From: Solimonas terrae
GTDB taxonomy: Bacteria > Pseudomonadota > Gammaproteobacteria > Nevskiales > Nevskiaceae
Length of the DNA stretch: 64,000 bases
Direction: 5' to 3'
Assembly: GCF_011067135.1 (NCBI RefSeq)
Contig: NZ_JAAMOW010000003.1
Span: 1-64,000, forward strand
This document shows positions 1-8,853 of the stretch, in pieces. Each line of letters begins with the position of its first letter. Position 1 is the stretch's first letter. Position numbers and translations under genes: made by a program. The notes beneath the pieces are model-generated. The model searched no databases. It was given only the letters and a program-made list of their open reading frames with translations, and was not told the origin of the DNA.

Positions 1-2
1 CC

Positions 3-875
3 TACACCGCCAAGGACTACGGCCGCGCGGCGAGTGCGATCCAGCAGTACCAGAGCGCCGGTGGCAACGACGCGCAGACCATCGGCCTGTACGCGCAGTC
101 GCTGTATCTGGCCGGACGCTATCAGGAAGCCGCTGCCGAAATCAGCCGCCAGATTGCCGCCGCCGAACAGGCCGGCCGGCGCCCGGACGACACGCAGCTG
201 CAACTGCTCGCCAGCTGCGCGCTCAAGCAGAACGACATGAATGCGTACCGCCTGGCGCTGGAGAAGATCGTCACCTACACCCCCAAGCCGGATTACTGGC
301 TCGACCTGATCGTGCGCACGGCCGGCCAGCCCGGGTTTTCGACGGCGCTGGACCTCGACGTCTACCGTCTGCGCAAGGCGACCGGCACGATGGACAAGGC
401 CGGCGACTACTCGGAAGCCGCGCAGCTGGCACTGCAGGCCGGGTTCCCGAACGAGGCCAGGGCGTTCGTCGACGAGGGTTATGCGAAGAAGCTGCTCGGT
501 CAGGGGGCGGACGCTTCGCGCGACCAGCGCCTGAGCAAGCTGGTGGTCAAGAAGATCGCCGAGGACAAGGCGACTTTGGCCGACGGCGAGAAGGCCGCCG
601 CCGCACAATCCACGGGCGATGCGCTGGTCGCCACCGGCTTCAATTACGTCACGTACGGACAAGCGGCCAAAGGGATCGCCCTGATGCAGCAGGGCATCGC
701 CAAGGGCGGTCTGAAAAATCCGGACGTGGCCAGGCTCCATCTCGGCTATGCGCAGCTGCTCGCCGGCAAAAAGGCGGATGCGTCGCGAAGCTTTGCCTCG
801 GTGCGCGATCGCGAGGGCGCGAGCAACCTGGCGCGACTGTGGTTGATCGACATGCGCAGCGGCGCTCTTCGCTGA
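3..875 (+). CDS. TPR-repeat protein, C-terminal part (5' end outside window)
   Basis: The reading frame is open from the first bases of the window to the stop at 873-875, so the start lies upstream. About 290 residues are visible, made of alpha-helical, alanine- and leucine-rich repeats of the tetratricopeptide type (for example YAQSLYLAGRYQEAAAEI and LHLGYAQLLAGKKADA). Such proteins are protein-interaction scaffolds. No catalytic motif is visible and no membrane segment is seen in this part. It stops 7 nt before the crotonase start, but its content is unrelated to the catabolic genes that follow, so it probably marks the left edge of the island. The frame and the TPR-like character are seen; the partner and cellular role are unknown. 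Confidence 0.7.
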   Translation, partial: YTAKDYGRAASAIQQYQSAGGNDAQTIGLYAQSLYLAGRYQEAAAEISRQIAAAEQAGRRPDDTQLQLLASCALKQNDMNAYRLALEKIVTYTPKPDYWLDLIVRTAGQPGFSTALDLDVYRLRKATGTMDKAGDYSEAAQLALQAGFPNEARAFVDEGYAKKLLGQGADASRDQRLSKLVVKKIAEDKATLADGEKAAAAQSTGDALVATGFNYVTYGQAAKGIALMQQGIAKGGLKNPDVARLHLGYAQLLAGKKADASRSFASVRDREGASNLARLWLIDMRSGALR

Positions 876-882
876 TCTGCAC

Positions 883-1653
883 ATGTCGACTATCGACGAG
901 ACACTGCTGATTTCGGCCCCCGCGGCGGGTGTCCGGCTGATCACCTTCAATCGGCCGGCGGCACGCAATGCGTTGACGCTGCAGATGCAGGAAGCGCTCG
1001 ACACGGCGCTGACCGCATTCGAGGACGACCGGGATGTGCGTGCGCTTGTGCTCGCCGGAGCCGGCGACCGGGCGTTCTCCGCCGGCTACGACATCCATGA
1101 AATGCAGCACTTCGACGAGGCCACGCTCGACGCTGCGCAGCAGCGCCGCGAAGTCTGGCTCTGGCATCTCGCGAGCTATGCCAAGCCGATCGTCGCGGCC
1201 GTCAATGGTGCCGCTCACGGCGCCGGCGCGATCATCGCCACTGCTGCGGACATCCGCATCGGCTGCGGCGCAAGCGACTTTCGCTACACGGCCGGTGCCT
1301 ACGGCTATGCCAACAACACCTGGCAACTGGCACCGATCGTCGGTCTGGCGAAGGCCAAGGAATATCTGCTGACCGCCGCCCGCATCGATGCCGGTGAAGC
1401 CCTGCAAAGCGGCTTGCTCAACCAGCTTGTCGACGCCGCTTCGGTTCGCGAGCGGGCGATCGACACGGCGGCGATGATCGCCGCCAACCCGCCGGACGGC
1501 GTGCAAGCGACCAAGCGGCTGCTGCATGCGGCGATCGGCGATTCATATGAAGCCGCGTATCGGCGCGAGAACGCACTGATGCACGGCGCACTGCGCCCCG
1601 GCAAGCCGGCGGACATGTTCAAGGGATTTCTCGGCAAGCAATCGAAATCCTGA
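883..1653 (+). CDS. Crotonase-family protein (enoyl-CoA hydratase/isomerase-like) lacking catalytic Glu pair
   Basis: A 256-residue crotonase fold. The two oxyanion-hole segments are recognisable: AFSAGYDI (about residues 64-71) and AAHGAGAII (about 110-118). The two glutamates that activate water in true enoyl-CoA hydratases are not found at their usual places: the stretch FRYTAGAYGYANNTWQLAP (about 133-151) carries no acidic residue. It may therefore be an isomerase, thioesterase or hydrolase-type crotonase rather than a hydratase. It is followed 14 nt later by a P450, so it probably belongs to the same transcript. There is no strong Shine-Dalgarno in front of the ATG. The family call is firm; the exact reaction is open. 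Confidence 0.85.
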   Translation: MSTIDETLLISAPAAGVRLITFNRPAARNALTLQMQEALDTALTAFEDDRDVRALVLAGAGDRAFSAGYDIHEMQHFDEATLDAAQQRREVWLWHLASYAKPIVAAVNGAAHGAGAIIATAADIRIGCGASDFRYTAGAYGYANNTWQLAPIVGLAKAKEYLLTAARIDAGEALQSGLLNQLVDAASVRERAIDTAAMIAANPPDGVQATKRLLHAAIGDSYEAAYRRENALMHGALRPGKPADMFKGFLGKQSKS

Positions 1654-1667
1654 TCAGGAGCCTGACG

Positions 1668-2915
1668 ATGACAGATGAAAACGTGATCCGGAAAATGCGC
1701 GCGTTCGATCACACCTCGCCGCAGCAGATGAACGATCCGTACGCGATGTACGAGGCGTTCCGGACAAAGTGCCCCGTAGGGCGATCCGAGCAGCACGGCG
1801 GCTTTCATGTCGTGTCGCGCTACGCTTCGGCGAAGAAAGTGTTCGAGGACTACGGCAGCTTTTCGTCGACCGACGGCGTCGGCATTCCGCCGCATCCGTT
1901 CAGGATGTTTCCGATCGATCTTGATCCGCCGCTGCAGGCGAAATTCCGCCGTGTGCTGAATCGTCGCTTCACGCCAGAAGCCGTTGCCGAGAAGCGGGCC
2001 GAAATCCAGGGCGTGATCGACACGCTGATCGACGATTTCATCGAAATCGGTTCGGCCGATCTGGCCTCGCAACTGGTGCGTCCGCTGTTGCCGAGAATCG
2101 TGCTGCCGCTGCTCGGCGTGCCGTCGGAGGCACGGCAGCAGATGAGCGACTGGATCGAATATCTGACGCGTGGTCGCGCCACCGACATGCCGGGCGTCAT
2201 CAAGGCCGGTGATGCGATCGGCATGTTTCTCGGCGGACTCGTGGCCACGCGCCGCGCCGCGCCGCCGGCCGATGACGTGCTCGGCATGCTCCTGGAATCG
2301 CAGATTGACGGCCGGCCGTTCACCGACGACGAGATCCTGCGCACCTTGCTGATCATTCTGTTCGGCGGTCTCGATACGACCAGCTCGGTGATGCTCGAAT
2401 CGCTGCTGCATCTGGCCCGCAACCCGGCCGACAAGCAAAGACTGAAATCCGGCGAAGTGTCGTGGCAGATCGCGATCGAGGAGTTCGTCCGTTTCACGTC
2501 GCCGATCCAGGGTCTGCGCAGGACGGTAACGCAGGACACGACGATCGAAGGCGAGACGTTGAAGAAAGGCGACTGGGTATTCGGCCTGCACGGCTCGGCG
2601 AATCGCGACGAGGCGGTTTTTGAAAATGCCGGGCAGTGCCTGCTCGAACGACAACCGAACGCCCATCTCGCGTTCGGCAGCGGCGCGCACATCTGTCTTG
2701 GCCGCAATCTCGCGCGGCTCGAGATCCAGATCCTGCTCAGCACGGTGCTCGAACGTCTTGGTGATTTCGAAGTCGGGCCGCAGTTCACGCCGGACTATCT
2801 GGTCGGCGAAGCGCGCGGCATGAAATCGCTGCCGGTGCGCTTCACGCCGGCGCACAAGGCGGCTGCGGCCGGATTCGATCGCGGGGCGCACGCGGCCGGG
2901 GGCGCGCACGCCTGA
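1668..2915 (+). CDS. Cytochrome P450 (bacterial class I)
   Basis: A soluble 415-residue P450 monooxygenase with no N-terminal anchor. Landmarks are the I-helix oxygen-activation motif FGGLDTT (232-238), the K-helix ExxR at 272-275 and the heme-thiolate loop FGSGAHICLG (336-345) with Cys343 as axial ligand. AGGAGC precedes the ATG at 1668. The next gene is a putidaredoxin-type ferredoxin, the expected electron donor; no dedicated ferredoxin reductase is adjacent. With the aldehyde dehydrogenase and acyl-CoA dehydrogenase downstream, it plausibly hydroxylates a terminal or allylic carbon that is then oxidised to an acid. The substrate cannot be read from sequence. The last 20 or so residues are Ala/His/Gly-rich, beyond the usual end of the fold. 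Confidence 0.95.
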   Translation: MTDENVIRKMRAFDHTSPQQMNDPYAMYEAFRTKCPVGRSEQHGGFHVVSRYASAKKVFEDYGSFSSTDGVGIPPHPFRMFPIDLDPPLQAKFRRVLNRRFTPEAVAEKRAEIQGVIDTLIDDFIEIGSADLASQLVRPLLPRIVLPLLGVPSEARQQMSDWIEYLTRGRATDMPGVIKAGDAIGMFLGGLVATRRAAPPADDVLGMLLESQIDGRPFTDDEILRTLLIILFGGLDTTSSVMLESLLHLARNPADKQRLKSGEVSWQIAIEEFVRFTSPIQGLRRTVTQDTTIEGETLKKGDWVFGLHGSANRDEAVFENAGQCLLERQPNAHLAFGSGAHICLGRNLARLEIQILLSTVLERLGDFEVGPQFTPDYLVGEARGMKSLPVRFTPAHKAAAAGFDRGAHAAGGAHA

Positions 2916-3031
2916 GGTCGCCGCGCGTGCCGTCCGTCTCCCCGGTGCCGGCGATGTCCCATTGCCTGTGCCTTTGCCGCCCCGCTCGCATCGCGAACCG
3001 CGGGCGGCTCTTCTAATTCATCGAGCTTCTC

Positions 3032-3352
3032 ATGGTCCAGATCACTTTCATCGAACACAACGGCAGGCAGCATCGGATCGACGTTCCCGAAGGGGAGTCC
3101 CTGATGCAGGCTGCGCAGAACAACATGGTGCCGGGCATCGACGCCGATTGTGGCGGCGCCTGTGCGTGCGCGACCTGCCACGTTTTCGTTGCCGATGACT
3201 GGATCGCGCGCCTGCCGGCGGTGTCCGACAACGAGGACGCGATGCTGGATGTCGTCGAAACGCGTCTTCCGGGCTCGCGGCTCAGCTGTCAGCTCAAGGC
3301 CGAGCCGTCACTCGATGGCCTGGTTGTCACGCTGCCGGCCAGCCAGCGTTGA
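3032..3352 (+). CDS. [2Fe-2S] ferredoxin, putidaredoxin/adrenodoxin type
   Basis: 106 residues with the vertebrate/putidaredoxin cluster pattern C40-x5-C46-x2-C49 and a distal Cys86 (DADCGGACACATCHV, then RLSCQL). These proteins carry single electrons from an NAD(P)H-dependent reductase to P450s or Rieske oxygenases. It sits 116 nt after the P450 and 30 nt before an aldehyde dehydrogenase, so it is most likely the partner of the upstream P450. It has the same length and cysteine positions as the ferredoxin at 7644-7964, making the two likely paralogues. Confidence 0.95.
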   Translation: MVQITFIEHNGRQHRIDVPEGESLMQAAQNNMVPGIDADCGGACACATCHVFVADDWIARLPAVSDNEDAMLDVVETRLPGSRLSCQLKAEPSLDGLVVTLPASQR

Positions 3353-3382
3353 TGTACAGCACCACTCGCCGAGTGAAATGCC

Positions 3383-4903
3383 ATGACGCTCATCCCTGAG
3401 TCGCCTCGATCCGGCGCTGCTGCGCGTTCCACCGATGCCGACGATCTGCAGAAGCTGCTGCGTCTGCAGCGTGCGGCGGTGATCGCAGAAGGCTACGTTG
3501 CGCAGAACGTTCGCGAGGACCGACTCGATCGCGCCACCGCGATGATGCTCGCGCATCGCAAGCGCTTGCTCGATGCCATCATGCAGGACTTCGGCGCACG
3601 CGGTCGCGACTGGAGCCTGCTGACGGAAGTCTTCCTGCCGGTACAGTTGCTGATGGCGGCGCGCAAGCAGCTCGGAAGCTGGATGCAGGCGGAGCGCCGC
3701 CAGGCACCGATGCCGTTCAGGCTGTTCGGCGCGCGCGCCGAAATCCAGTACCAGCCGCTGGGCGTGATCGGCATCATGGGAGCCTGGAATGCACCGATCA
3801 ATCTGGTGCTGGCGCCGATGGTGACGGCGCTCGCGGCGGGCAATCGCGCAATGCTGTGTCCCTCCGACATGATGCCGGCGAGCGCCGCCGCACTCGCGGC
3901 CGCGGTCGACGACTATTTCGATGCCAGCGAGCTCGCGGTCGTTGCCGGCGGACTCGAAACCAGCAAGGCGTTTTCGGCCCTGCGTTTCGATCACCTGATG
4001 TTCACCGGCAGCCCGGCGGTCGGCGCGCAGGTGATGGCGGCTGCGGCGCCGAACCTGACCCCGGTAACGCTGGAGCTCGGCGGGAAGTGTCCGGTGATTC
4101 TCGGTGACGATGCCGATCTCGACGACAGCGCCGCGCGCCTGATCGCCGCCAAGACGCTCAATGGCGGGCAGGCCTGCCTCGCTCCCGATCTGCTGTTCGT
4201 GCCACGCCGCCGGCTCGATGATTTCATCACGCGGCTCGACGCGAAGATGGCGGCGCTGTATCCCGGTTCCGTGCAGAACCCGGACTACTGCGGCGTCGTC
4301 AATGAACGACATTACCGTCGCCTGGGTTCGCTGCTTGCCGAGGCCGGACAGCTCGGCGCGCGCGTCGTGCCGCTCGGCCTGGCCGGCGCCGACTTGCCGA
4401 CACAGGACGATGCGCAGCGACGCCTGGCGCTGCACGCGATCATCGATCCGCCGGACGGCGCGCGTGCACTGGGTGAAGAATTGTTCGGGCCGGTGATGGT
4501 GATCATTCCGTACGACGACGTCCAGCGCCTCTGCACCCGCTTGCGCGAAATGGAAAAGCCGCTCGGCTTGTATGTGTTCTCCGGACGCAGCCGCTTCGTG
4601 CAGAAAGTGCTCGACGGCAGCTATTCCGGTGGCGTCACCGTCAACGATGCGATGTTCCACTACAGCGTGCCGGACCTGCCCTTCGGCGGTGTCGGCCGCA
4701 GCGGCATGGGCTCGTACAGCTTCGGCATCGAGGGTTTCCGGCGCTTCAGCCATGCGCGCTCGGTCTATCACCAGGCCGGTCCGGCGGCGCTGATGCGCGT
4801 GCTGCAACCTCCCTACGGTCGCCTGTTCGATCTCGCGGTCCGCAAGAATCTCGACCGGCTCGCAAGGCGCTACGAAAAGATCCCCGGACGTACGCGCGCA
4901 TGA
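3383..4903 (+). CDS. Aldehyde dehydrogenase, coniferyl-aldehyde-dehydrogenase-like
   Basis: A 506-residue NAD(P)-dependent aldehyde dehydrogenase. It has the general-base region LELGGK (Glu231) and the nucleophile in GGQACLAP (Cys265). The C-terminal stretch with PFGGVGRSGMG and HYSVPDLPFGG is characteristic of the CalB/coniferyl aldehyde dehydrogenase subgroup. It oxidises an aldehyde to the acid in the cytoplasm, probably the product of the P450/alcohol oxidation step. The stop overlaps the next ATG (ATGA at 4900-4903), giving translational coupling with the acyl-CoA dehydrogenase. Aldehyde dehydrogenase function is secure; coniferyl aldehyde need not be the substrate. Confidence 0.92.
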   Translation: MTLIPESPRSGAAARSTDADDLQKLLRLQRAAVIAEGYVAQNVREDRLDRATAMMLAHRKRLLDAIMQDFGARGRDWSLLTEVFLPVQLLMAARKQLGSWMQAERRQAPMPFRLFGARAEIQYQPLGVIGIMGAWNAPINLVLAPMVTALAAGNRAMLCPSDMMPASAAALAAAVDDYFDASELAVVAGGLETSKAFSALRFDHLMFTGSPAVGAQVMAAAAPNLTPVTLELGGKCPVILGDDADLDDSAARLIAAKTLNGGQACLAPDLLFVPRRRLDDFITRLDAKMAALYPGSVQNPDYCGVVNERHYRRLGSLLAEAGQLGARVVPLGLAGADLPTQDDAQRRLALHAIIDPPDGARALGEELFGPVMVIIPYDDVQRLCTRLREMEKPLGLYVFSGRSRFVQKVLDGSYSGGVTVNDAMFHYSVPDLPFGGVGRSGMGSYSFGIEGFRRFSHARSVYHQAGPAALMRVLQPPYGRLFDLAVRKNLDRLARRYEKIPGRTRA

Positions 4904-6609
4904 CGGCATATCGGGCGCCGTTGACGCAGCTGCGTTACGCACTGCACGAGGTCTTCGACGTCGGAACCGCGCTGGCGGAGATGCCGGCGTACAGCGGTGT
5001 CGATCGCGCACTGATCGACCAGATCATCGACGAAGCGGCGGTGTTTGCCAGCGAAGTGCTGGCGCCGACCCGTGTTGCCGGCGATGCCGGCTGCACGCTG
5101 CGCGACGGCCGCGTCTTTCTGCCGGCCGGCTTCGCCGAAGCTTACCGTCGGTTCGTCGATGCCGGCTGGCCGGCACTGGCCTGTGCCGGCGAACACGGTG
5201 GGCAAGGGCTGCCGATGGTGCTCGGCAATGTCGTGCTCGAAATGCTCAACGCCGCGAATCCGTCGTGGGCGATGTTTCCCGGCATCGCGCACGGTGCCTA
5301 TGATCTGCTGCACGCGCACGCCAGCCCCGAACTGCAAAGCCGATATTTGCCGAAAATCGCCAGCGGTGAATGGACGACCAGCATGTGCCTCACCGAAGCG
5401 CAGGCCGGCAGTGATCTCGGTCTGGTCCGCACGCGCGCCGAGCCCCTCGGTGGTGGCCGCCATGCGATCACCGGCGCCAAGCTGTTCATCTCCGGCGGCG
5501 ATCATGATGCCGCTGCCAACATCGTCCATCTCGTGCTGGCGCGCTTGCCCGACGCGCCGCCCGGCAGTCGCGGACTGTCGCTGTTTCTGGTGCCGCGTCA
5601 TCTTCCGGCGGACGACGATGACGCGACGCTCGCGGCCGCGATCAACGGCATCGACGTGGTCGCGCTCGAGCACAAGATGGGCATGCGCGGCAGCGCGACC
5701 TGCGCGCTCGCCTTCGATCGCGCGCAAGGCTGGCTGATCGGGACGCCGAATCGCGGCCTGGCCTGCATGTTCGTGATGATGAATGCGGCGCGGCTCGCGG
5801 TCGGCCTGCAGTCGGTCGGCGCCGGCGAACTGGCGTGTCAGCACGCGCTCGACTACGCGCAGTCGCGTGCGCAGGGACGCGATGCCGGCAACGCCGCAGT
5901 CACCCTGAGCGAGCACGCCGACGTACGGCGCATGTTGATGGCACAGCGGGCCTGGACGGAAGGCGGGCGCCTGCTGGCCATCTGGTTGTCCTTGCAACTC
6001 GACATCGAACGGCATCACCCGGATGCGGCTGCGCGCGAGCACGCGGCCGAAGTACTGGGTCTGCTGACGCCGATCGCCAAGGCCTTCCTGTCCGACAACG
6101 TGTTCGAGGTCGCGAATCTGGCCTTGCAGATTCACGGCGGACACGGCTACGTCAGCGAGCACGGCGTCGAGCAGATCGTCCGCGACGTGCGCGTGTTCTC
6201 GATCTATGAAGGAGCGAACGGTATTCAGGCTCTGGACCTGCTCGCGCGCAAGCTGCTGTCCGATCGCGGCGCCGCGCTCGGACGCCTGTTCGATGAAATC
6301 GAAAGCACGCTTGCCGGCGGCACCGATCATCTCGAAATCGCGGCGCTCCGGGATCTGCTCGCCGTCCTGCGCCCGCTCGTTGCGCAACTCGATCCGCTGC
6401 GTGCCAACGCTGTCGCGACGCATCTCCTGCGCGCGCTCGGCCTCGCGTTTCTCGGCTGGATGCTGCTGCGTGCCGCCCAGCTTGATGGCGAAGGCAGGCC
6501 CGACGGTCCGCGTGCGTTGATGAAGTTCTATTTCGCGCAGCTGTTTCCCGAGAGCGCCTATCGCATCGCCGTCGTGCGCGGTGCCTCGTTGCAGGAGCCG
6601 GCCACTTGA
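4900..6609 (+). CDS. Acyl-CoA dehydrogenase, long (DmdC/FadE5-like) form
   Basis: 569 residues, longer than the usual 380-400, because it carries the extra C-terminal helical region of DmdC/FadE5-type enzymes. FAD and substrate motifs are present (CLTEAQAGSDLG, EHKMGMRGSATC), and the catalytic glutamate lies in the motif SIYEGANGIQALD. It introduces an alpha,beta double bond into an acyl-CoA. It overlaps the aldehyde dehydrogenase stop by 4 nt and in turn overlaps the downstream reductase start by 4 nt, so the three are a coupled block. Known members take substrates from methylmercaptopropionyl-CoA to long-chain acyl-CoAs; which applies here is unknown. Confidence 0.92.
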   Translation: MTAYRAPLTQLRYALHEVFDVGTALAEMPAYSGVDRALIDQIIDEAAVFASEVLAPTRVAGDAGCTLRDGRVFLPAGFAEAYRRFVDAGWPALACAGEHGGQGLPMVLGNVVLEMLNAANPSWAMFPGIAHGAYDLLHAHASPELQSRYLPKIASGEWTTSMCLTEAQAGSDLGLVRTRAEPLGGGRHAITGAKLFISGGDHDAAANIVHLVLARLPDAPPGSRGLSLFLVPRHLPADDDDATLAAAINGIDVVALEHKMGMRGSATCALAFDRAQGWLIGTPNRGLACMFVMMNAARLAVGLQSVGAGELACQHALDYAQSRAQGRDAGNAAVTLSEHADVRRMLMAQRAWTEGGRLLAIWLSLQLDIERHHPDAAAREHAAEVLGLLTPIAKAFLSDNVFEVANLALQIHGGHGYVSEHGVEQIVRDVRVFSIYEGANGIQALDLLARKLLSDRGAALGRLFDEIESTLAGGTDHLEIAALRDLLAVLRPLVAQLDPLRANAVATHLLRALGLAFLGWMLLRAAQLDGEGRPDGPRALMKFYFAQLFPESAYRIAVVRGASLQEPAT

Positions 6610-7616
6610 AGCTTGCACACTTGTGTCTCCCGGCGACGCTCGACACGCTGAAGATCGTCCAGCGCGACGAGCCGGATGTGCGGCCCGGCCTCGTGAAGGT
6701 CCGCTGGCGTGCATCGACGCTGAATTTTCACGACTACGCGGTCGTCACCGGTCGTCTGCCGAGCGCTGATGGCCGCATCCCGCTGTCCGATGGCGCCGGC
6801 GAGGTGGTCGCAGTCGGCGACGGCGTCACACAGTGGCAAGTGGGCGATCGCGTGATCAGCGTCTTCTTTCCGAACTGGCACGAGGGCAACCCGACGATCG
6901 CCAGGACCTTGACGATGACCGGTGACAGCACCGATGGCTGCGCGACCCAGTACAGTCTCGTCCCGCCTTCGGCGCTGACCGCAATGCCGCCGCATCTCGG
7001 CTTCGCCGAGGCGGCTGCCCTGCCGTGTGCGGCCTTGACCGCGTGGCGCGCGCTGGTCGTCGAATGTGCGATCAAGCCCGGCGATCGGGTGCTGGTACAA
7101 GGCAGTGGCGGCATGTCGCTGTTTGCCCTGCAGTTCGCGGCCATCGCGGGCGCCGAGATCTTTGCGACCTCGTCGTCACCGGAGAAGCTGGAGCGCATGC
7201 GCGCACTCGGCGCGCATCATCTGGTCGACTATCGTCGCGACTCCCGGTGGGGCGACACCGTGCGGCGTCTGGCCGGCGAGGGGGTCGATCATGTCGTCGA
7301 TGTCGGCGGTGCATCGACGCTGGCGCAGTCGCTGAAGGCGACGCGCGTCGGCGCGAACATCGTCATGGTCGGCGTGCTCGGCGGACTCGAAGCCCCGCTG
7401 CAGATCGGCAGGCTGATAGCCAGGCAGCCACGCCTGCTGCCGATCGCCGTCGGCAGCCGGGAGATGCAATTGCAGATGTGCCGCAGCATTGCACTTGATG
7501 GTTTGCGGCCGGTACTGGACCGCAGTTTCGCCCTGTCCGAACTCGCCGAAGCATTTCGTTACCAGGAAAGCGGGCGACACTTCGGCAAGATCGTGATCGA
7601 TCTCGACGCCGGCTGA
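6606..7616 (+). CDS. Zinc-independent MDR alcohol dehydrogenase / quinone-oxidoreductase-like enzyme
   Basis: 336 residues of the medium-chain dehydrogenase/reductase superfamily. A GroES-like N-terminal half (VGDRVISVFFP) is followed by a Rossmann half with the NAD(P) loop VQGSGGMSLFALQ. The four-cysteine structural zinc site is absent, pointing to the quinone-oxidoreductase/enoyl-reductase branch. The start is a TTG at 6606 whose last two bases lie in the TGA stop of the preceding ACAD; GGAG sits upstream (GGAGCCGGCCACTTG), so translation is coupled. Substrate unknown: an enone, an enoyl-CoA or an alcohol are all possible. Confidence 0.88.
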   Translation: MKLAHLCLPATLDTLKIVQRDEPDVRPGLVKVRWRASTLNFHDYAVVTGRLPSADGRIPLSDGAGEVVAVGDGVTQWQVGDRVISVFFPNWHEGNPTIARTLTMTGDSTDGCATQYSLVPPSALTAMPPHLGFAEAAALPCAALTAWRALVVECAIKPGDRVLVQGSGGMSLFALQFAAIAGAEIFATSSSPEKLERMRALGAHHLVDYRRDSRWGDTVRRLAGEGVDHVVDVGGASTLAQSLKATRVGANIVMVGVLGGLEAPLQIGRLIARQPRLLPIAVGSREMQLQMCRSIALDGLRPVLDRSFALSELAEAFRYQESGRHFGKIVIDLDAG

Positions 7617-7643
7617 TCGCGTCGAGCGCGAAGCGCAACAGGT

Positions 7644-7964
7644 TCAGCGCTGCGAGCGCGGGATCGTCAGCTCGATGCCGTCGGTCGCGTCGTCGACCGG
7701 GATCTGGCACGACAGGCGCGCGCGCGGATGCGGTTCCGGGACATAGTCGAGAATTTCCGCTTCCATCGACGACTTCGGCGGCAGTTTCGCCAGCCAGTCC
7801 TCAGGCACATGGACGTGGCAGGTACCGCAGACCATGGAGCCACCGCAGTCGGCGTCGATGCCGGGCACGCCATTGGCGACTGCGACACGCATCATCGACG
7901 GTTCGCTGCCGCAGTCCAGTGCGATGCGCTCGCCTTCGGTCGTGATGAATACGGCACGTGTCAT
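7644..7964 (-). CDS. [2Fe-2S] ferredoxin, putidaredoxin-like (second copy)
   Basis: 106 residues with cluster ligands C40-x5-C46-x2-C49 and C86, the same spacing as the ferredoxin at 3032-3352. It is transcribed leftward, convergent with the MDR gene and divergent from the SDR at 8103. The start is taken at the ATG 7964, which gives a protein of exactly family length; the frame runs much further upstream without support. It is a candidate electron donor for one of the Rieske oxygenases or P450s that lack their own ferredoxin. An ATTAG-core regulatory box lies in the divergent intergenic region. Confidence 0.93.
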   Translation of the reverse strand: MTRAVFITTEGERIALDCGSEPSMMRVAVANGVPGIDADCGGSMVCGTCHVHVPEDWLAKLPPKSSMEAEILDYVPEPHPRARLSCQIPVDDATDGIELTIPRSQR

Positions 7965-8008
7965 GTCGGGGTTCCTTGCAAGCCGTCCGGGTTCTTGTTC
8001 GTGCTGCC

Positions 8009-8028
8009 TAAATCTAATTATATTATAT
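8009..8028 (-). promoter_or_regulatory. ATTAG box 1 (candidate operator)
   Basis: A 20-bp AT-rich element, read on the minus strand as ATATAATATAATTAGATTTA, in otherwise GC-rich DNA between the divergent ferredoxin (start 7964) and SDR (start 8103). It is one of seven similar boxes in the window that share an invariant ATTAG core and an imperfect dyad. Confidence 0.55.
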
Positions 8029-8102
8029 TTACGGTCGACGGCAATGACCAGAGCGTCGCGACACCCGTGAGGGAGGCAGCGGCCCGGAACGAGGAGAAAA
8101 AA

Positions 8103-8840
8103 ATGACGCGCGATGCGGTGATCCGCTACGACTACCGCGGCCGCAGGGTGCTGGTGACAGGCGGTTCGCAGAGCATCGGGCTTGCGGTTGCGTCGGCATT
8201 CGCGGATGCCGGTGCCGACGTGTGCATCACCGGCACGCGCGCGGCAGCCGCCGACTACGATACCGATCTGACGCGCTTTCAGTACCACCGCCTGCGCCTG
8301 CAGGAAGATGAGGATCGCGCGCAGCTTGCGACGGTGCTGGGAAACACACTCGATGTGCTCGTCAACAACGCCGCGCAGGTTGGCGGCGATGAATATCGGA
8401 CGCCGGATTTCGCGGCCACCATCGGCTCGAATCTGATTGGTGTCGCCGATCTCTGCTATCGCTTGCGCGCGAGCCTGGCGGCGCGCAACGGCTGTATCGT
8501 CAATGTCGGGTCGGTGGCGGCGTTCATTGCGCTGCGCCGCACGCCAGCCTACACGGCAAGCAAGGCCGGACTGCTCGGCTTCACCCGGGCGATCGCCGAC
8601 GAATGGTCGCGTGAGGGCGTTCGCGTGAACATGGTGGCGCCCGGCTTCGTCGACACACCGATGACGGACTGGGCACGGCAAGACGAAGCGGCGTTCAAGA
8701 ACCTGCTGCGGACGATTCCGGCGCGCCGATTCGCGCAGCCCGCCGAAGTTGCAGCGGCCGTGATGTTCCTCGCCGCACCGGAGGCAGGCTACATCACCGG
8801 GCAGAGCCTCGTCGTCGACGGTGGCCTGATGCTGCGTTGA
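8103..8840 (+). CDS. Short-chain dehydrogenase/reductase (SDR)
   Basis: 245 residues. The start is the ATG at 8103, directly behind GAGGAG; the frame is open upstream but unsupported. The cofactor loop is TGGSQSIG (19-26), the NNA motif is VNNAAQ (about 88) and the catalytic set is Ser137, Tyr150 and Lys154 (AYTASKAG). The C-terminal YITGQSLVVDGG is typical of FabG-like enzymes. It interconverts a hydroxyl and a keto group with NAD(P)H. It heads a forward block with three acyl-CoA dehydrogenase genes, so a hydroxyacyl-CoA or ring hydroxyl is a reasonable substrate. Confidence 0.92.
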   Translation: MTRDAVIRYDYRGRRVLVTGGSQSIGLAVASAFADAGADVCITGTRAAAADYDTDLTRFQYHRLRLQEDEDRAQLATVLGNTLDVLVNNAAQVGGDEYRTPDFAATIGSNLIGVADLCYRLRASLAARNGCIVNVGSVAAFIALRRTPAYTASKAGLLGFTRAIADEWSREGVRVNMVAPGFVDTPMTDWARQDEAAFKNLLRTIPARRFAQPAEVAAAVMFLAAPEAGYITGQSLVVDGGLMLR

Positions 8841-8853
8841 ACGGGAGACGCCG

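Noticed and set aside
3012-3031. Possible eighth ATTAG box upstream of the first ferredoxin (TCTAATTC at about 3012)
   Set aside because: Only the ATTAG-like core matches; the flanks are GC-rich and do not fit the consensus.
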